Source: Romanomermis culicivorax (lineage: Eukaryota > Nematoda > Enoplea > Mermithida > Mermithidae). From it: 64,000 bases of DNA. A model generated the notes under the pieces. It worked only from the letters and a program-made list of their open reading frames with translations, had not been told where the DNA came from and did no database searches. This document shows positions 1-10,726 of this stretch, piece after piece. The position numbers and the translations under genes are program-made. Each line of letters opens with the position of its first letter. Position 1 is the stretch's first letter. Where the stretch lies: positions 124,001 through 188,000 of the forward strand of contig CAWUHX010000032.1 of assembly GCA_963922205.1 (NCBI GenBank), read 5' to 3'.

Positions 1-188
1 TTGACAAATTTCTCTTCAATTAGTAGTACAAAATTGCTAGATAAAGCAAGTTTTTTTCGTCTGACATCGTAATAATTACGAGTAGACCTGGAAAATAATA
101 TTATATATATTTTCCATACGCAATTTCTCCCGAAACAAAATACTTCACAGATTTCAAAGCATTCTAACATAGGGAAAGCAAGAATAAA
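1..188. other. No gene seen; AT-rich left edge
   Basis: I see no coding signal, RNA gene or clear repeat here. It lies outside the part of the Polinton terminal repeat that I can align, so it may be flanking DNA or the outer part of that repeat. Confidence 0.4.
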
Positions 189-365
189 TTGTCATCCGGC
201 ATTTCCGGCGCCGGAAGAAGTATGAATTGCCATCTCATCCAGCAACTTGCCGGAAGCCAATTTGCCGGATGCCGGAAACCAAATTGCTGGATGCCGGACA
301 CTGAATGCCAGAAGCTAAAAATAGCTTGCCGGATGCCGGATGCCGGATGCTGGACGAAGTATGAA
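189..365. repeat. GC-rich CCGG minisatellite
   Basis: The stretch is built from degenerate copies of a short unit around TTGCCGGATGCCGGA, several in tandem near 271-350. A second marker, GAAGTATGAAT, recurs near 218 and 356. It stands out from the AT-rich surroundings. It sits immediately outside the left Polinton terminal repeat, where such elements often carry tandem repeats, but it could equally be an unrelated minisatellite. Confidence 0.6.
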
Positions 366-373
366 TCTGCCTT

Positions 374-457
374 AAGAAGGTAATGTATGAAAAACAAAAA
401 TCGATCTAAAGAGAACAAAGAAAAAAGAGCATATGTAGTAGACAAAATAAAAAGACG
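374..457 (+). repeat. Left terminal inverted repeat of the Polinton
   Basis: This segment matches the reverse complement of 18841-18932 nearly base for base. The shared blocks are AAGGTAATGTATGAAAAAC, the motif ATCTAAAGAGAACA and AAGAAAAAAGAGCATATG, with an insertion of about 14 bp in the right copy. The two copies bracket the minus-strand virus-like gene block, as expected for terminal inverted repeats. The outer ends and target duplication cannot be placed because the copies diverge outside this core. Confidence 0.65.
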
Positions 458-615
458 CCCATAAAATTATTGTCATTTCATGGAGAACATGTACTGGCCA
501 GTATCAAAAATAACGAGTAATCTGAAAAAGGATAGTACCAGCAACAAATAAAGCTGTAAATGTTTTTTATTATAAAAAAATGAGAATGTACATGATATAT
601 AAATATATAGCTCAG

Positions 616-641
616 TTAAATACTATAATCGGTAAAAGTTT
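616..641 (-). pseudogene. C-terminal tail of the Polinton capsid gene, beyond the gypsy insertion
   Basis: Removing the gypsy element and one copy of its GTTT duplication brings the capsid reading frame straight into these codons, ending at TAA (616-618 on the minus strand). This proves that the gypsy element inserted inside the Polinton and places the Polinton left end to the left of 616. Confidence 0.8.
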
Positions 642-1031
642 TGTAAGATATTTGAGACACCCTGTATATTTTTGGACCACCCATGTTTTCATTTTTTGCA
701 TTTTTTCGTCTTTTTCCAATGTCTATAGTTTCATTGTACTCATATTTTGTTTGTAATATAAGCTTATTTTTTCCATCTTTGTTATTGTTTCATATCGCCA
801 CTCTGTTTATATTATGCTAAGTATTTTTGGATGCATATTTCTTTTCATTTTCATTCAGTAGGTCAATTTTGTGTATGCACGAGTCAGTCATTTTCTTTAG
901 TAAATTTGCTGCACATTAGACCAGTGTGTGTGTGCTAGGAGGGAGGTCAGGAACATCTATAGACCAAACTCATAACGCTACTTGTAGCTAGAACCCAGGC
1001 ACAATACCACCCACATACCTAAATCATTACA
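642..1031 (+). repeat. 5' LTR of gypsy element 1
   Basis: It is 390 bp, bounded by the short inverted repeat TGTAA...TTACA, and repeated almost perfectly at 10333-10722. The primer-binding site follows immediately. Promoter and polyadenylation signals are presumably inside, but I cannot mark them confidently. Confidence 0.95.
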
Positions 1032-1049
1032 TGGGGGGCAATCTGGGAA
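1032..1049 (+). promoter_or_regulatory. Putative primer-binding site of gypsy element 1
   Basis: The sequence directly abutting the 5' LTR starts TGGGGGGCAATC. A PBS starting TGG is the expected complement of a tRNA CCA end. I did not identify the tRNA. Confidence 0.7.
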
Positions 1050-1326
1050 GGTGAGCAACAGTATAATGTATAATGTTACAGAGGCGGTGCATAATATGGC
1101 GAGACAACAAATGTCATAGGTCATCTGCTCTAGCTCTTTTTTTTCTCTTCTCAACTTCATATTTCCATATTGTCTACACCACATTTTCCTATTGTTCCAT
1201 AATTCCCCTATTTTTTTCCACATAAACCAATTTTAGTCAGTGTATTATTTGCATTCTGAACCTTTATCTGAAATTTTCGACGCGTTTGGATTTAAAAGAG
1301 AGAATTTTACATCGAAACAAAGGAGA

Positions 1327-4300
1327 ATGACATCTATTGGTAAGCAACTTATGAAAATTTCTTTGTCCGAGTTAAGAAAACGTCCGTTAGACTCACCCTG
1401 GTGTTCTAAGATCTCTGATGAGTATGGTTTGGTTTTGGACGTGAAAGATCCTGGGGCTTTGTTCATGACATTACAAAATTTTGTCGTAGAAAGTCTCAGA
1501 AAGGCCAGAAAAAGTACAAAGGCGAAGCATGTCGAGGCCTTCTATTTTAAGCTATCAGTGAATGATGATGAGATAGAGGATGGAAACAAAAAGAATTTGA
1601 TTCCTGCACCTTCTCAAGTTGACCCTAATCTGTCAGAGTCTGAATCAGATTCCAGTGAAGAGTTGGGAAATAATCATGCCGTTTTAACTCATGGTGTTGA
1701 AGAGGTTGCATCTGAAAATCGTGCAGTGTTGTCCGAAAACAATAGAGTCGATCTTTGTAATTCGATGAGAAATCTGGAGTTGAAATTCGCGAGTGTAATG
1801 TGTGATATATCTGCTCTAAACGAGTCGACAGAGTTGAACCAAACGATGTTGAGCCAACTTAAACAGTCATTCTTTGATCATAAAATAACTATGCAGATTC
1901 AGATAGAAGATCTGACAAATGTGATGGAAAAGTCAGGTAAATCAGAAGTCATCGCCAGTTTTGCTGAGTTGAAACAAAATTTTGAGTCACAGATGAAGGA
2001 AATGCACGGTTCTTTGGGTAAACTCGATGCTCTCTACAATGATTTGTTTTCTAAGACAGATCAACATATCTCGACTATTTACAAACATCTAGACGTACAA
2101 AGTGAGTCAATCAGGAATATCCAAGCTTCATTTGCAAATCAAAAATTTGGAAAAGAAGTGGTTGGAGAAAAACCTGAGGATTTGGGTTTGTTCAAAGCAA
2201 ATCTTTGCTCAGCTTCATCTCCTGTAGCTTTGGAAAAGGATGTGGAAAAAGAAAACTATATCTCATCTTTTTCAAAGAGTATGGTATCTAATCCTGCAGA
2301 GAAAGGTAATTTCAAAGTTCCTAGACAATTTAAATGTTGTGATGGCTCATCTCCAGAAGAGTTCTTAGAGTGGCTTGCCAAATTAGAAAGAACTGCTCAT
2401 ATCTCTGATTGGTCGGATGAATATAAGTGTTGGCTAGTCATCACTTTAACTGAGGGTCGAGCTGCATTTGTTTTGGACTCATTGGAACTCGATCGTCAAA
2501 AAGACTGGTTGAAACTCAAACAAGAACTAATTTCTAAACTTGTTCCTTCCCAACATTTTGATCGTTTGAAAAATGAACTGCGTCATCGTTTTCAAAAGTC
2601 AGATGAATCTGTGTTGGACTTCTCGAAAGATTTTCGTGATAAAGCCAGAAAAGCTTACATCAACAAGCGTCCAGGATTTGACGAATCCGAATTGATCAAC
2701 ATCTTTATCGAAGCCTTGACTGATGAAAATCTTCATCTAGAACTTTTAAAACAAAAATGTTGTTCACTTGATGAGGCCATAAACTATGCTGAAAACGAAA
2801 TGTCTTTGAGACAATTGGCTAAGCCACGTAATTCGCGCATTTCCAGTACGAAAGGTTTTCAAGCTGCACCTATAGCTCAAACTGATTTGCGTAATTCATC
2901 TCAAGCAATTCCTTTTGGTGCAAGGAAACCCTTCAAATATGGGAATCCTCCTCCTCAGGGTCAGCAATCACGGGATCCACCTAGTCTCAATAATGCCGGG
3001 CGCGTTCAGTGTTTTACCTGTAATAGAATGGGGCATTTTCAAAAGGATTGTCCGATTCTATCTGATCAAAGTGTCAATGCGAAAGTCAGATGCTACCTAT
3101 GCACTGGATTTGGGCACAGAGCTTTTCAATGCCCTAACACCTTAAGACGTCAAAACCAAATTCCACAAAGAGACACTGTAAATGCAGGTGGGAGACCAAG
3201 TAATAGCGCAGCTTTTGGGTCTTTCTCAACTGAACAAAATTCAGGTGTGAAGAATGCCAATTTTAAGCTACATGCAAACATTTATGTACACGTTGGTACG
3301 AATAAGATAAAATGCTATACACTCTTTGACAATGGAAGTCTATGCAATATCATGAGGAAGGATTTATTTTCACACCTACAAAGTTTGGGTGAAGATCTGG
3401 TCCTCAGATCAACAAATATCACAATGATAAGAAGCTTATCTGTTCATCCTATACCAGTAATGGGCGAAATTTTTACAAGTGTTACTCTCGTTAGTGGAAA
3501 TAATTCTCAAACATTTCAAACGTCATTTCTCTTAGTTGACTCTTTACCGTACGAAATTCTACTGGGAGGAGAAGCTATGGAACATGGAAAAATTCTCGTT
3601 GATGTACCTCAAAGAATCGTTCGCCTTTTCGCATCAAATAACACTGAAATTCAGGTTCCTTTTGTTTCGAAAGATTTCTCTAAATCATTCCTGTGCTCGG
3701 TTATATGTGAAGCTGATGTTCAAATACCTCCGAGCAGCATCTTGTATACGTATGGATCAGTAGACAAGCGTATAGAAGGAAATATCGGTGTAATGGAGAG
3801 TAGAACTTTACCATCGGAACAATTGACTTGTCATAGCACAAACTCGCTTGTAGAGGTCAGGGGTGGACACATCCCTGTCATGTTGATAAATTTTGGAGAG
3901 AAGCCCTTTGAGTGCACAAAGGGGCTTGAAATTGGAACATTGCTTCCATTAGAAAAAAGAAATGTTTCCGCCCGAGTTCAGAGAGGTGGCAATATAGTTG
4001 CCACAGTTTACGGGTCGCGCCCGATTCCAGAGGGAGTTAATATGAGTTCTGCACAGGTGCCTGTGTACGAGCGGAGCAGCCGGTCATCTGTGGATGAGGC
4101 TGAAAATTTTTTGGCGGAGGGATGTCGCCATGGAACGTATTTTCATGAGAGACTCGAATCCTCCACTGAAACCGAGAGTATATTGAGCAAAAAGGAAATT
4201 GAGGAACTCGTGGCGATGTTGGAGAAAAATTCCGGTTTGTGCACGGAATTGACTGGAAAAATTGGTCGGTCTGGCGTAGTGAAGCACCAGATCAACACAG

Positions 4301-5346
4301 GAAAGGAGCCGCCAGTAGTGCAGCCAGTACGTCGGATACCGGAGGCACAGAAGCAGATTATTGATGACGAAGTTGGAAAAATGTTGCAGTTCGGAGTAAT
4401 CCAGCATTCCTGCAGCCCTTATCAAGCCAACTTCGTCTTAGTTCAGAAAAAGGATGGTAGCTGGCGGCCCTGCATTGATTTTCGTCTTTTGACTGCTGTC
4501 ACAAAGAAAGACGTATATCCACTTCCTCGAATTGATGAGACTCTAGATGCTTTGGGAAATGCAAAACTTTTCTCAACACTAGATCTTTCTCATGGATATT
4601 GGCAGGTGGAGTTGGAGGAAGACAGTAAAGAAAAGACGGCATTTGTTACTAGAAAAGGGCTTTTTGAATTTACAGTTATGCCCTTTGGTCTTTGTAATGC
4701 ACCCTCAACGTTTCAGCGATTAATGGACATTGTCCTCGGCCAGCACTGTTGGAATTTTTGCATGGTTTATCTTGATGACATCATCGTGTATTCCAATTCA
4801 TTTCGAGAACATTTGGTGCATTTACAAGAAGTTTTTGATATATTAAAGCAAGCTGGCTTAATTTTAAAATTTGCAAAATGTCATTTTGGTCGACGGACAG
4901 TACCTTTCCTAGGCCACATCATCTCGCCAGAAGGTATTAAGCCCGATCCCAGTAAAATTGATTGTATACAGAAATGGCCTGTGCCCCAAAACAAAGAAGA
5001 ACTGTCATCTTTCCTCGGATTTATTCAATACTATCGACGCTTTATCTTCAATTTTTCACAAAAGGCGGCTCTCCTCATGGACCTGAGGAAAAGCAGCAAC
5101 AAGTTTCTTTGGATGGACAAATGTACTGAAACATTCAATAGTCTTAAGTCTGAAGCTCTATCTTACCCTACTCTTCGTTATCCTGATTTTAAGAAACGTT
5201 TCACTATCTACACTGATGCCAGTGACAGAGGAATTGGTGCTGTCTTGGCACAGCAAGATGAAACTGAAGAATGGGCGGTAGCTTATGCTAGTAGAATACT
5301 CTCTGATCAAGAAAAAAATGGCATATCAATCAGAAAGAGATGCTAG
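1327..5346 (+). CDS. Gag-protease-reverse transcriptase polyprotein, gypsy element 1
   Basis: One continuous frame encodes Gag and the first part of Pol with no gag/pol frameshift. The first ATG in frame is at 1327. The Gag N-terminal region has a long predicted coiled coil (about 1750-2150), then a retrotransposon Gag core (about 2310-2850) and two CCHC zinc knuckles (near 3012 and 3090). A retropepsin-like segment near 3320 reads FDNGS where DTG or DSG is normal. The reverse transcriptase spans about 4270-4960 and has the YLDD active site. The frame continues into RNase H (TDAS motif near 5213) and is then broken by a frameshift near 5320-5340. In the family this polyprotein packages and copies the element RNA in the cytoplasm. 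Confidence 0.92.
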   Translation: MTSIGKQLMKISLSELRKRPLDSPWCSKISDEYGLVLDVKDPGALFMTLQNFVVESLRKARKSTKAKHVEAFYFKLSVNDDEIEDGNKKNLIPAPSQVDPNLSESESDSSEELGNNHAVLTHGVEEVASENRAVLSENNRVDLCNSMRNLELKFASVMCDISALNESTELNQTMLSQLKQSFFDHKITMQIQIEDLTNVMEKSGKSEVIASFAELKQNFESQMKEMHGSLGKLDALYNDLFSKTDQHISTIYKHLDVQSESIRNIQASFANQKFGKEVVGEKPEDLGLFKANLCSASSPVALEKDVEKENYISSFSKSMVSNPAEKGNFKVPRQFKCCDGSSPEEFLEWLAKLERTAHISDWSDEYKCWLVITLTEGRAAFVLDSLELDRQKDWLKLKQELISKLVPSQHFDRLKNELRHRFQKSDESVLDFSKDFRDKARKAYINKRPGFDESELINIFIEALTDENLHLELLKQKCCSLDEAINYAENEMSLRQLAKPRNSRISSTKGFQAAPIAQTDLRNSSQAIPFGARKPFKYGNPPPQGQQSRDPPSLNNAGRVQCFTCNRMGHFQKDCPILSDQSVNAKVRCYLCTGFGHRAFQCPNTLRRQNQIPQRDTVNAGGRPSNSAAFGSFSTEQNSGVKNANFKLHANIYVHVGTNKIKCYTLFDNGSLCNIMRKDLFSHLQSLGEDLVLRSTNITMIRSLSVHPIPVMGEIFTSVTLVSGNNSQTFQTSFLLVDSLPYEILLGGEAMEHGKILVDVPQRIVRLFASNNTEIQVPFVSKDFSKSFLCSVICEADVQIPPSSILYTYGSVDKRIEGNIGVMESRTLPSEQLTCHSTNSLVEVRGGHIPVMLINFGEKPFECTKGLEIGTLLPLEKRNVSARVQRGGNIVATVYGSRPIPEGVNMSSAQVPVYERSSRSSVDEAENFLAEGCRHGTYFHERLESSTETESILSKKEIEELVAMLEKNSGLCTELTGKIGRSGVVKHQINTGKEPPVVQPVRRIPEAQKQIIDDEVGKMLQFGVIQHSCSPYQANFVLVQKKDGSWRPCIDFRLLTAVTKKDVYPLPRIDETLDALGNAKLFSTLDLSHGYWQVELEEDSKEKTAFVTRKGLFEFTVMPFGLCNAPSTFQRLMDIVLGQHCWNFCMVYLDDIIVYSNSFREHLVHLQEVFDILKQAGLILKFAKCHFGRRTVPFLGHIISPEGIKPDPSKIDCIQKWPVPQNKEELSSFLGFIQYYRRFIFNFSQKAALLMDLRKSSNKFLWMDKCTETFNSLKSEALSYPTLRYPDFKKRFTIYTDASDRGIGAVLAQQDETEEWAVAYASRILSDQEKNGISIRKRC

Positions 5347-5639
5347 CTGTCCACTGGGCTATAACAAATGTTTTTCGACCTTATATCTTCGGTCGTGAAT
5401 TTGATTTAGTATCTGATAGTTCTTCAGTTTTTGCTTTGCGGAAGTATAATGGTAATCATGGTAAGATTTTAAGATGGCAACATGATCTCGGAATGTATAA
5501 CTTCACTCTTTATCATCGGAAGGGTACAAATAATTCGAATGCTGATGGACTGTCACGTTGTGCAGCTCATCCAGCAAGTGGAACTGCCGTATATGTAGAT
5601 CAAATTTTGTGGAATACTTGGAACCCAAACAAAATTTGA
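5340..5639 (+). pseudogene. RNase H continuation of gypsy element 1 Pol, frameshifted
   Basis: After the frame change near 5340, the second half of RNase H and the connection region continue in another frame (EMLAVHWA, then a ...NADGLSR motif typical of the RNase H end). It terminates at a TGA at 5637. Another frame (about 5640-5815) carries the linker to integrase, so at least two frame changes separate RT from integrase. Confidence 0.8.
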
Positions 5640-5811
5640 GTTCGAAGGAAACTTCTAACGTACAATCTGAATCAAATTTTTTGCAGATTACTGTCAGCAA
5701 TGCTGCACATGTAGCTGAGTATGTTGTAGATAAATTGGACCTCACAAAGTTCGAGTCTGATTTTCCTAAAACCTGGGGTCTTGATCAATGGAATGATCCA
5801 TCTGTGGAGAT

Positions 5812-7396
5812 TTGATGCGCTTTCTTGTATATTGTGAACTGCCTGTTGATGAACAGTCAGCTGCAAAGATAGCTGACGATTCCCGTAGTTTTGTAGTGGC
5901 AGAAGATAAGCAACTTTATCGACGCCTTCTGGGCAATGAAGAGGAGTGGCAGTTAGTTGTTCCTTTGAAAAATAGGAGCAAGATCTTGGAATATTTTCAT
6001 GACTCAATTTTTGGTTGTCACATGGGTATGGTGAAAACCTTACTCAAAATTCAAAGTAAGTACTGGTGGCAGAGTATGTGGTCAGATGTCCAGAGCTGGG
6101 TTAATTCGTGCAAAATTTGCCAAGCTGTCAAAAAAGGTAGACAGAACAAATCACCACTTTGCAATATCCCAGCAGGTAAGATGTTCCATCTAATCGCCAT
6201 GGACATACTACAACTTCCAAAAACTGTAAACAACTATAAATATGTTGTGGTATGTAGTGAATATTCATCAGGATGGGTTATAGCTCAAGCTTTGGAAAAC
6301 ATGAAAGCAGAAACCATTGCTAAATTTCTAATAGAGAACGTCATTTTGTTGCATGGTGCCCCTAAAGCGATTCTTACAGATCAAGGCAAACAATTTACAG
6401 GTACTGTAGTGGTCGAGTTGTGCAAATTACTAAATGTAGCCAAACTCCTCACTGTCCCTTATCACCCAGAAACTGATGGACTTGTGGAAAGATTCAATCG
6501 TACCTTGATTTCTATGTTAGCAGCATGTGTAGAGGCTTATGGAGAAGAGTGGGATCGAATGCTACCATATGTAGTGTTTGCCTACAATACTTCAGTACAT
6601 GCATCAACTAACATTACCCCATTTGAACTCATTTATGGACGAAAACCAGTCTTTCCCATCGATCAGGAACTCAGAACTACGATTGATCCAATTGTTAATG
6701 GTCCATGGGATGTAAATATTGTAAAAAACTGATTAGTTTCAGCTCAGGATTTGGCTAATCAAACATTAACCAAATCACCAGCTAATCAGAAACACTACTA
6801 TGATAAAAAAGCAAAAGAAATTGAGTACAGTGTAGGTCAAATGGTGTGGTTGATCAACCACAGAAGAGCAAAAGGAGTTGATGGTAAACTATCGCCATAT
6901 TTGGGTTGGACCCTACAAAATCGTGGTCCGAAAATCTCCAACAAACTATGTCATTCGATCATTTAATTCAGCAGCACCAGATAGAACAGTTCATGTGAAT
7001 CAGTTGCGATTATATTTCAACAGAAAAAAAGATAATGAAGAACAGGAAATAAAGGATTGCTCAGGAAAACCTCCAAAAGAGTGTACTCCCTCCAAAGTCG
7101 AAAATGAAAATGATCAACAATCTGATGAACTTCTTCTTGAGGATTACAATTATCAAAGACGGATAATTACACCAAATGGTGGGCGTGTGGGAGATCCAGT
7201 AGTCATTATTCCACACAATGGACAGTATTTTAACTGTGGAATTGTGCTGTGCCCAGAGGAAGCACATCGTCAATTTCCGAATCTTCAAGAGAATTTTGCT
7301 GCTTTGTCTGTGTATTTTTCCCCACAACTTTGTTCATTGTTAGATTTAGGATTGCCCAGTGAAAAAGCCCCATTTGCTGATGAAAATGACTGGTGA
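5812..7396 (+). pseudogene. Integrase with GPY/F module, gypsy element 1
   Basis: This is the integrase part of Pol. It has an HHCC zinc-binding N-terminus (HMGM...CKIC, near 6020-6125), a catalytic core with AMDIL, LTDQGKQF and TDGLVERF supplying the D,D,E residues, and a chromatin/DNA-binding GPY-type module (VGPYKIV near 6905). There is an in-frame TGA at 6730-6732 and a frameshift near 6895-6905, just before the GPY module. The frame after the shift runs on through one TGA (7394-7396) into the long downstream ORF, so integrase and that ORF may once have formed one product. Confidence 0.85.
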
Positions 7397-7462
7397 TCAA
7401 TTTGGGAACTTCGAACCAATCGCACCCCTGGCATCCCAAACTTAGACACTGACAACTTGATT

Positions 7463-10144
7463 ATGGTCAAAAATACCTTCGAATTTGATGAGAAGATGTT
7501 GGAATTACGCCAAATACTCATCAGTGATATTCCTATCGTGTCTATAATTCCAATTGGGTACAGAGAGGTAAGTTACTCTGATTTGGCCGATGAATATTTT
7601 CCAGTCTACATGCCTCGTTCAATTGTATTCACCACTCTCTCTGAGTCGTTTACAGTTATTGTGCCATATCACATATTTTTCAAGGAAGGTTATGGCAGAG
7701 AATGTTTCTACAAAATTTTGACTGACTCGGCCATAGCTAAATTTGTGTATGGACTAGGAGCATGCAACAGTTACCACGATGTTTGGCTGCCAGGTAAGGT
7801 TGTGAAAAAGTCGAAGTCAATATTTGATGTTGGATACTTTTACGAAGGGCAACCTGAAGAAAATGGTGGTTTCCCATCTATGTATGGACATCATGATGTC
7901 TCAAAGCATTTGCCATGTCAGTCATTGAATAATTTATTCTCTTTATTTTTTGAAACAGCCAAAGAGCAGGAAATACAGATGTGGGACTATTATTGGTCTC
8001 CGGAGCAAAACATCTGTAGTTTCAGGAATCAAGTTGAAATGGCAATCATTGCTACACAGGTTCTAGATCTTGGTGTATACTTTTTGCTTACAGGTGAGAA
8101 TTGTTGCTGGCCAGAGGCATCACAAAGTTTTGCCTCTGAGCTTTGCAAAAAGGTTATCAATGAATGGTCACCTTGGCCATTACATATAAAGACTAGAGGA
8201 GCCAGGGTTTTTAAGTCTTTTCCAGAGCAAAATGTAAACGAAACTATGGAGGAAAATCAACGAATTTCAAGTCCCCACCTTGATCAGTCCGTGAAAGTGG
8301 AGTCTGAACAAACTTTAGACTCTAACAATGACAAAGATATGCTGTTAGACGATATGGATATAATCGACGATAAAGTAGCTCAGGAACTGGAAACAGAAAT
8401 GAGCGACTTGTTTGACAGTATGCAAGTTATTGATGATCAAACTCCTGGTGAGGTAAGAGCTGGATCCATTCAAAAAGTGGAGCTAGAACAAGTCAATGAG
8501 ACAATTAGTGGAGTTATGAATATTGAACAGAAGGCTGATTTCACTCAGACATTGAACTCAAGCCCAAGTTCTTATGATCCAATTTCAGATTATGAGGAAG
8601 AGATGCAAGCCTGTCCCACTCAGACATTGGAATAGTCTTCACCTCAAGTATTTGTTGCTGTGATTCAAGATGCAGAAGAACAAGACAATTTTCCCATTCA
8701 GGTCGATAATAATGACGATTGCAGAGAAAATCATGAGGAGATTATGCAAGCAAGGAATGTAGAAGCTACGAGTCCTTCAAATATGGATTCGGAAGTTGTC
8801 GACTCTAATTATCCTGTTCTTGGGGTCCTGGGGATGCCAAAAGGGTTGCGTAAATCGTGTGAGCTACCGGATTTATTGTTCAAACTTGTGAAATCTTATG
8901 TCAGTGAACTTAACATCTATCGTAAGTTAATGCCGCGTGCTCCTTTGTTGCGAACAAATTATACTTATGCAAAGTTCCGTTTTTATTCTCGTAACTTAAT
9001 CAAGTTGTGTCATCAACTCAATGAAGTTTCTTATATTCGTTCTGCGTTGTCAATTTTACATAATCTCATGTTCTCGCGTGTAAACTTTAATGGAATTAGA
9101 CCAAATTATAAGCTGACCCAAGATGGAAAACAGAAGAAACAACTAAAGAACAAGAAAAAATCGAAATCCGTTGATCAAAATCCACGGCAACATCAGCCCC
9201 TCACGATTCATGAGTGCATCAACCTATGTCGACAAAAACGACCTTTACTCTCGGTGCCTTACAATAAATGTTCGACCGTATTACCAAAAATGAAATCTGA
9301 CTTTAATAAATGGACACAGGATCCTATTGCCACGAAAAATTTGAATATCTTGCAACAATTACGTCTCGAGTTCAATGATATTTCATCGCCTAATGATCGA
9401 CTGAATTGGATCAAAAAATTTACGGATCTTCTCATCAAAGTGGAAATGCAGGACGATGAATATAGATTTTCAAACTTTCATCAACATCACCACATTTATA
9501 ATACTTGCGCCCAGCTGTACATTATGAATCAAGAACATGATACGAACTGGATAGAGGTAACACCTGATCCTCTACCTATTTTAATCACTACATATCAGGA
9601 ACAATATTTTGTTGCGAGCTTGTATTGCAAGCCACCATTGTGCAGCCGTATTACTACGCCCTCGCAACTTGATAGGAGCAATTCGATCTTCATCAATTGG
9701 ATCGACATTGAATCGAAAAAAGTATACCGCTTTGGATTTAAAAACTCTTGCGATGCTGATAAATTCTTCAACAAAATTGAACTAATTCTTTCGAAATTTG
9801 TACCATCATCGTCTGTTGATCAGAAAGGTTTTGAACAAAATTCAGGGCCGTCTGATCACAGAAAACGAGACAATTATGTATCCAGATCTCAATCGGATCA
9901 CTATGAATCATCTCAATCTTACCACGACTTTAAAAAGAAGCGTTACAATGTGAAAATTGATGATGTACATCATTCTTATTATAATTCGAATCTTTTGTCG
10001 CCAAAAGTCAATTTCAAACAATATCCACATAGTCACAGAGAGAGGGGTTACCCAAACAAAGAATACAAAGGGGGATACGATTATCGGCACTGGCCAAATG
10101 CTTGGGATCGTGATGGGGATCAAAGTCACAGTCGACGTCATTGA
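7463..10144 (+). pseudogene. Long 3' reading frame (ORF3 or Pol extension), gypsy element 1
   Basis: An 893-codon frame is interrupted once by TAG at 8633-8635. Its frame equals that of the integrase GPY segment, with only a TGA at 7394 between, so it could be a Pol C-terminal extension instead of a separate gene. I see no signal peptide or membrane anchor, so it is not an ordinary env. The first part is globular with many aromatics. An acidic, Ser/Thr-rich linker follows (about 8240-8800) with repeated QTL-type motifs. Then come a helical segment (about 8820-9080), a Lys-rich stretch (about 9110-9180) and a segment at about 9490-9800 whose pattern of Trp, hydrophobic and Phe-Asp residues recalls an EVH1/WH1 fold. 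The tail is His/Tyr/Arg-rich. Function is unknown. Confidence 0.7.
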
Positions 10145-10332
10145 AACATGTAAATGACATTGTCATTTTTTTAAAAAATTTAATTTTCGAAGGAATTTTT
10201 TTCCTATTGTTGTACAGTCATTAATTTGTTTACTTTTGTGTTGTGTTTTGTTTTTTTCCTTTTTCTTTTTAATTCCATGTTTTTTTATGCTTTATGTTTT
10301 GTTCGCAGGAGCTCACCTTGGAGTAGGTAGCG
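10145..10332 (+). other. Short non-coding region before the 3' LTR
   Basis: It is T-rich, with no gene. A purine-biased stretch (GGAGTAGGTAGCG) directly precedes the 3' LTR and may serve as a weak polypurine tract. Confidence 0.45.
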
Positions 10333-10722
10333 TGTAAGATATTTGAGACACCCTGTATATTTTTGGACCACCCATGTTTTCATTTTTTGCATTTTTTCAT
10401 CTTTTTCCAATGTCTATAGTCTCATTGTACTCATATTTCGTTTGTAATATAAGCTTATTTTTTCCATCTTTGTTATTGTTTCATATCACCACTCTGTTTA
10501 TATTATGCTAAGTATTTTTGGATGCATATTTCTTTTCGTTTTCATTCAGTAGGTCAATTTTGTGTATGCACGAGTCAGTCGTTTTCTTTAGTAAATTTGC
10601 TGCACATTAGACCAGTGTGTGTGTGCTAGGAGGGAGGTCAGGAACATCTATAGACCAAACTCATAACGCTACTTGTAGCTAGAACCCAGGCACAATACCA
10701 CCCACATACCTAAATCATTACA
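10333..10722 (+). repeat. 3' LTR of gypsy element 1
   Basis: It is 390 bp, matching 642-1031 with about six substitutions, mostly transitions. It is followed by the 4-bp duplication GTTT and then by Polinton capsid sequence. Confidence 0.95.
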
Positions 10723-10726
10723 GTTT

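Larger units (their letters stand above)
642..10722 (+). mobile_element. Ty3/gypsy LTR retrotransposon (element 1)
   Basis: Two 390-bp LTRs, both beginning TGTAAG and ending ATTACA, differ at only about six sites by eye. They flank gag, protease, reverse transcriptase, RNase H, integrase and a long downstream reading frame. The insertion has a 4-bp target duplication, GTTT, at 638-641 and 10723-10726. It has landed in the final codons of the Polinton major capsid gene. The high LTR identity implies recent insertion, yet the coding region has several frameshifts and in-frame stops, so the copy is either decaying or affected by assembly indels. Confidence 0.95.
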
